Assembly: GCA_045612065.1 (NCBI GenBank) | Contig: JAZKYH010000003.1 | Location: 27,210 to 91,209 of the forward strand | Source: UBA1189 sp045612065 | Lineage (GTDB): Bacteria > Bacteroidota > Bacteroidia > Bacteroidales > Bacteroidaceae | DNA: 64,000 nt | Direction of reading: 5' to 3' | Shown: positions 60,834-64,000 of the stretch, piece by piece | Layout: every line of letters begins with the position of its first letter | Position numbering within the stretch: position 1 is the first letter of the stretch | Notes under the pieces: model-generated | What the model was told of the DNA's origin: nothing | Databases searched by the model: none | Seen by the model: the letters and a program-made list of their open reading frames with translations, nothing else | Position numbers and translations under genes: made by a program

Positions 60834-60922
60834 TTCCTCACTTGCAAGTGACGAGCTCCTCGCTTGCAAGCGAGGAACGCCTCGGTAGCTACCGAGGAGC
60901 ACCGCGTTAGCTACCGAGGTGG
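60834..60922. repeat. array of four palindromic units, 22-bp period (copy 2)
   Basis: Centres at 60844.5, 60866.5, 60888.5 and 60910.5. The units are TCACTTGCAAGTGA (60838-60851), CCTCGCTTGCAAGCGAGG (60858-60875, perfect), CCTCGGTAGCTACCGAGG (60880-60897, perfect) and an imperfect GCGTTAGCTACCGAGG (60905-60920). The array fills the gap between the ABC operon and the terminator of tRNA-Pro. Confidence 0.85.
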
Positions 60923-60945
60923 GTTTCTGCTATGGAAATAAAAAA

Positions 60946-60968
60946 AGGAATAGAGCAACTCTATTCCT
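60946..60968 (-). terminator. terminator of tRNA-Pro
   Basis: AGGAATAGAG 60946-60955 and CTCTATTCCT 60959-60968, loop CAA, followed on the minus strand by TTTTTTT. Confidence 0.9.
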
Positions 60969-60972
60969 TTCG

Positions 60973-61045
60973 TCGGGACGACACGACTCGAACGTGCGAC
61001 CCCTTGGTCCCAAACCAAGTATACTACCAACTGTACTACGTCCCG
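60973..61045 (-). tRNA. tRNA-Pro (anticodon TGG)
   Basis: 73-nt cloverleaf on the minus strand: acceptor stem CGGGACG/CGTCCCG with discriminator A, D-arm TAGTACAGTTGGTAGTA, anticodon arm CTTGG-TTTGGGA-CCAAG (anticodon TGG) and T-arm with GTTCGAGTC. No encoded CCA. A minus-strand TACCTTTG-like box (61069-61076) lies about 24 bp upstream. Confidence 0.95.
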
Positions 61046-61149
61046 AATGCTTTCGTAAAAGCGAGTGCAAAGGTAGTGTAAGATGTGGAGAAAAACAAAT
61101 ATATTTGAGGTTTTTTTTGGTAATGATATAGCTGTTTGCCCAAGCATCT

Positions 61150-61345
61150 TGTGTCATACTGAGTGAAACGAAGTATCCCGCGCTGGGACTTAAGTTGGGC
61201 ATTAAGTTCGGCTTGTACCGATTTTAATCACTGCTCTGCACTGCTTGAAGGTAGGTTGTGCCTCGGAAAAATGCAAGTAAACTTGCTTTTTCGTTCGGCT
61301 TGCACTGATTTTAGCGACTACGTCGTGAAGATACGCTGCACCTCG
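61150..61345. repeat. repeat-rich intergenic tract before pheT
   Basis: Contains a diverged relative of the 84-bp inverted-repeat element (from 61151), and a direct repeat GTTCGGCTTG-AC-GATTTTA at 61206-61226 and 61293-61313. The words CTTGCTTTTTCG resemble the duplicated promoter segments near 49.3 kb. It appears to be a graveyard of duplicated promoter-like pieces. No gene is visible. Confidence 0.55.
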
Positions 61346-61368
61346 GGATAAAAAATAAATAGATTTAT

Positions 61369-61399
61369 TTTGTTCTCCTCTCGGTTTGCAGTATCTTTG
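61369..61399 (+). promoter_or_regulatory. promoter of pheT
   Basis: TTTG 61369-61372, 19-nt spacer, TATCTTTG 61392-61399; ATG at 61444. The -33 box and first 12 spacer bases equal those of the promoter at 51919. Confidence 0.75.
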
Positions 61400-61443
61400 C
61401 AAGATATTTGGTTTGGAATATAAAAACTACAAAATATAACATT

Positions 61444-63906
61444 ATGAACATATCTTATAATTGGCTGAAAGAGTACGTCGATTTTACTCTCACTCCCGAC
61501 GAGGTAGCCGCTGCGCTCACCTCGATTGGCCTCGAAACAGGCAGTGTGGAGGAGGTACAAACCATCAAGGGCGGACTCGAAGGCATAGTTATCGGCGAGG
61601 TGCTCACTTGTGAGCCTCACCCCAACTCGGACCACATGCATGTGACTACCGTGAACCTCGGACAGGATGAGCCCGTACAGATTGTATGTGGTGCTGCCAA
61701 CGTTGCTGCCGGACAGAAGGTTGTGGTGGCAACACTCGGCACCAAGCTCTACGATGGCGACGAGTGCTTCACCATCAAGAAGTCAAAGCTTCGTGGCGTG
61801 GAGTCAAACGGTATGATTTGTGCGGAAGATGAGATTGGTCTTGGCACCTCTCACGAGGGAATCATCGTGCTCCCTGCCGATGCTGTACCCGGCACACTTG
61901 CCAAGGATTACTACAATATCAAGAGTGACTATGTTCTTGAGGTGGACATAACTCCTAACCGTGCTGATGCCTGCTCGCACTATGGAGTAGCTCGCGACCT
62001 CTATGCTTACCTCTTGCAGAATGGCTATGAGACTGCCTTGCGTCGTCCCTCTGATGAGGCTTTCGCGGTGGAAAACAACGAGCTCCCCATTGCCGTTGAG
62101 GTGAAGAACCAGGAGGCTTGTCCTCGTTATGCCGGTGTGAGCATCAAGGGTGTTACCGTGAAGGAGAGCCCCGAGTGGTTGAAGGATAAGCTCAACACCA
62201 TCGGCCTCCGCCCCATCAATAATATTGTGGATATTACTAACTATATCCTCCATGCTTATGGACAGCCCCTCCACTGCTTCGATGCCGACAAGATTAAGGG
62301 TGGCAAAGTAGTGGTGCAGACCTTGACTGAGGGAACTCCGTTTGTTACACTCGATGGCGTTGAGCGCAAGCTCTCTGACAAGGATCTGATGATATGCAAT
62401 ACCGAGGAACCCATGTGCATAGCAGGTGTGTTCGGTGGCTTGGATTCAGGTACTACCGAAGAGACAAAGAACGTGTTCATCGAGAGTGCTTACTTCAGTC
62501 CCACTTCAGTGCGCAAGACTGCTCGTCGTCATGGCTTGAGCACCGATTCATCGTTCCGTTTCGAACGCGGTGTCGCCCCCAATATCACCATCTACGCACT
62601 GAAGCAGGCTGCTATCCTCGTGAAGGAACTCGCTGGCGGTACCGTAGCGATGGAGATTAGCGATAACTATCCCGCACCTATTGCAGACTTTAAGGTAGAC
62701 CTCAAATACGACTTCGTAAACTCACTCATCGGTAAGGAGATTCCTGCCGAGACCGTGAAGAGTATCGTTACCAGCCTTGAGATGAAGATTGAGAACGAGA
62801 CAGCCGAAGGTGTAGCATTGAGCATTCCTCCCTACCGCGTAGACGTACAGCGTCCTTGCGATGTGGTAGAGGATATCCTCCGCATCTATGGCTACAACAA
62901 CGTGGAGATTCCCTTGGCTCTCAAGTCAAGCCTCACCACCAAGAATAAGGAAGACCGTTCACACCGTCTCCAGCAACTCGTAGCCGAGCAGCTCGTAGGT
63001 TGCGGTTTCAACGAGATACTCAACAACTCACTCACCAAGGCTGCCTACTACGACGGCAATGAGACCTTCCGTCCCGAAAACTTGGTGAACCTCATGAACC
63101 CCCTGAGCAACGACCTTAACGTAATGCGTCAGACTCTCCTCTTCGGTGGTCTTGAGAGTATTGCACACAATGCCAACCGTAAGAGTGCTGACCTCCGTTT
63201 CTTCGAGTACGGCAACTGCTACTATTATAATAAGGAGAAGAAGGATGCCGAGAAGGTGCTCGCCTGCTATAGCGAGGACTACCACCTTGGCCTCTGGCTT
63301 ACCGGTAAGCGTGTGAGTGGCTCATGGGCGCATGCCGATGAGGATTCTTCTGTGTATGAACTCAAAGCTTATGTGGAGAACATCTTCGCTCGCCTTGGCC
63401 TCAATATGCGTAGTGTCGTTGTGGGTAACCTCACCGATGGCATCTATTCAGCTGCACTCAGCTACCACACTCGTGGCGGCAAGTTGTTGGCTACCGTGGG
63501 CATCGTAAGCAAGAAGATTACCAAGGCCTTCGACATTGATAATGAGGTATATTATGCCGACATCAACTGGAAGAATATGCTCCAGGCTATCAAGTCAGTG
63601 AAGGTGAGCTACACCGAACTCTCAAAGTTCCCTTCTGTGAAGCGTGACCTCGCTCTCTTGCTTGACAAGAACGTGCAGTTTGCCGACATTGAGCGCATCG
63701 CCTACGAGTGTGAGCGCAAGCTCCTCAAGGCAGTAGAGCTTTTCGACGTGTACGAAGGCAAGAACCTCGAGCCCGGCAAGAAGAGCTATGCTATCAGCTT
63801 CATCCTGCAAGATGAGGAGAAGACCCTCAACGATAAGCAGATTGATAAGATCATGAGCAAGCTCATCGCTTCGTACGAGAAGCAGTTGGGCGCGAAGTTG
63901 AGATAA
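61444..63906 (+). CDS. pheT: phenylalanine-tRNA ligase beta subunit
   Basis: An 820-residue PheT. The N-terminal part starts MNISYNWLKEYVDFTLTPDEV, followed by the tRNA-binding (EMAP-like) domain at about 40-150 (VLTCEPHPNSDHMHVTTVNLG). The B3/B4 editing domain lies near 210-390 (GLRPINNIVDITNYILHAYGQPLHCFD), then B5 (YRVDVQRPCDVVEDILRIYGYNN) and the C-terminal FDX-ACB domain (KFPSVKRDLALLLDKNVQF). It charges tRNA-Phe together with PheS, which is not in the window. The frame opens at 61408, but MNISYNWL is the family start. Codon use is that of a highly expressed gene. Confidence 0.96.
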   Translation: MNISYNWLKEYVDFTLTPDEVAAALTSIGLETGSVEEVQTIKGGLEGIVIGEVLTCEPHPNSDHMHVTTVNLGQDEPVQIVCGAANVAAGQKVVVATLGTKLYDGDECFTIKKSKLRGVESNGMICAEDEIGLGTSHEGIIVLPADAVPGTLAKDYYNIKSDYVLEVDITPNRADACSHYGVARDLYAYLLQNGYETALRRPSDEAFAVENNELPIAVEVKNQEACPRYAGVSIKGVTVKESPEWLKDKLNTIGLRPINNIVDITNYILHAYGQPLHCFDADKIKGGKVVVQTLTEGTPFVTLDGVERKLSDKDLMICNTEEPMCIAGVFGGLDSGTTEETKNVFIESAYFSPTSVRKTARRHGLSTDSSFRFERGVAPNITIYALKQAAILVKELAGGTVAMEISDNYPAPIADFKVDLKYDFVNSLIGKEIPAETVKSIVTSLEMKIENETAEGVALSIPPYRVDVQRPCDVVEDILRIYGYNNVEIPLALKSSLTTKNKEDRSHRLQQLVAEQLVGCGFNEILNNSLTKAAYYDGNETFRPENLVNLMNPLSNDLNVMRQTLLFGGLESIAHNANRKSADLRFFEYGNCYYYNKEKKDAEKVLACYSEDYHLGLWLTGKRVSGSWAHADEDSSVYELKAYVENIFARLGLNMRSVVVGNLTDGIYSAALSYHTRGGKLLATVGIVSKKITKAFDIDNEVYYADINWKNMLQAIKSVKVSYTELSKFPSVKRDLALLLDKNVQFADIERIAYECERKLLKAVELFDVYEGKNLEPGKKSYAISFILQDEEKTLNDKQIDKIMSKLIASYEKQLGAKLR

Positions 63907-63907
63907 A

Positions 63908-63942
63908 AGGGGCCTCCCCCTTACCCCTCCCAAGGAGGGGTG
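63908..63942 (+). repeat. GC-rich GGCCTC hairpin element, copy 3
   Basis: GGGGCCTCCCCC followed by a CCCCTCCC-AA-GGAGGGG hairpin directly after the pheT stop, like copy 1 after the YhcH gene. It may act as a terminator. Confidence 0.6.
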
Positions 63943-63964
63943 ATTCGGGAATCGCGGTGTCTTG

Positions 63965-64000
63965 GAGTTCTCAGAGCGCTCCGACTTCTCAGAGATCTCC
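63965..64000. repeat. start of an 18-bp tandem repeat at the window edge
   Basis: GAGTTCTCAGAGCGCTCC and GACTTCTCAGAGATCTCC, two adjacent 18-mers with 15 matching positions. The array may continue beyond the window. Confidence 0.45.

Overview
The window looks like a piece of a Bacteroidales chromosome of mid GC content, most likely Prevotellaceae. The evidence is Bacteroidetes-type promoters (TTG or TTTG, 19-21 nt, then TAnnTTTG) in front of many genes, an absence of obvious Shine-Dalgarno sites, a TonB-dependent receptor with a carboxypeptidase-like N-terminal domain, a BspA-type leucine-rich-repeat protein, a ribosomal protein S16 with the long Ala/Glu/Lys-rich tail, and several Cys-anchored lipoproteins. 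The genus is an inference; there is no rRNA in the window. The only RNA genes I can name are tRNA-Cys(GCA) and tRNA-Pro(UGG).

Layout. 0-6.8 kb: two ABC-2 export permeases, a fluoride channel (crcB), a SIMPL-domain protein and a convergent AsmA protein separated by a perfect 48-nt palindromic terminator. 6.8-11.2 kb: an accessory region with a 479-bp element bounded by 89-bp imperfect inverted repeats, a structured leader, and a run of lipoprotein genes, of which a BMP-type binding protein and a C13 (legumain) peptidase are broken by frameshifts while a DUF3089 hydrolase between them is intact. 11.4-41 kb: mostly housekeeping and envelope genes (ABC-F, DMT, SPOR, ruvX, def, TPR protein, acyl-CoA ligase, S9 peptidase, AddA-like nuclease-helicase, M16-like protein, PBP1A, TsaC, TonB receptor, DUF1460, YhcH, glycogen branching enzyme, BspA).

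41-48 kb is the most unusual stretch. It holds a class III-like sirtuin, a four-helix-bundle suffix protein embedded in decameric CTAG repeats, a VWA protein, an ADP-ribosylglycohydrolase collapsed to its two ends, an unannotated 57-residue membrane protein, a type IIL (MmeI-like) restriction-modification enzyme with an AT-rich target-recognition segment, and a HIRAN protein. The VWA and HIRAN genes share a duplicated upstream region containing a dyad, which suggests common control.

48.5-64 kb: rpsP, a MORN-repeat protein, an outer-membrane protein, tRNA-Cys, YccF, a Ca/Na exchanger, a second acyl-CoA ligase, an omega-amidase with an M18 aminopeptidase, and a four-gene ABC transporter operon ending in its own YtrA-type GntR regulator. 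A perfect operator (GTGTACTA-N6-TAGTACAC) overlaps that operon's start site. The window ends with tRNA-Pro and pheT.

Two intergenic arrays (near 47.3 and 60.9 kb) are each built of four palindromic units with an exact 22-bp period. Several other dispersed repeats occur: a GC-rich GGCCTC element in three copies, an 84-bp element with 12-bp terminal inverted repeats, and promoter-bearing duplications. No CRISPR array, prophage, integrase or transposase was found.
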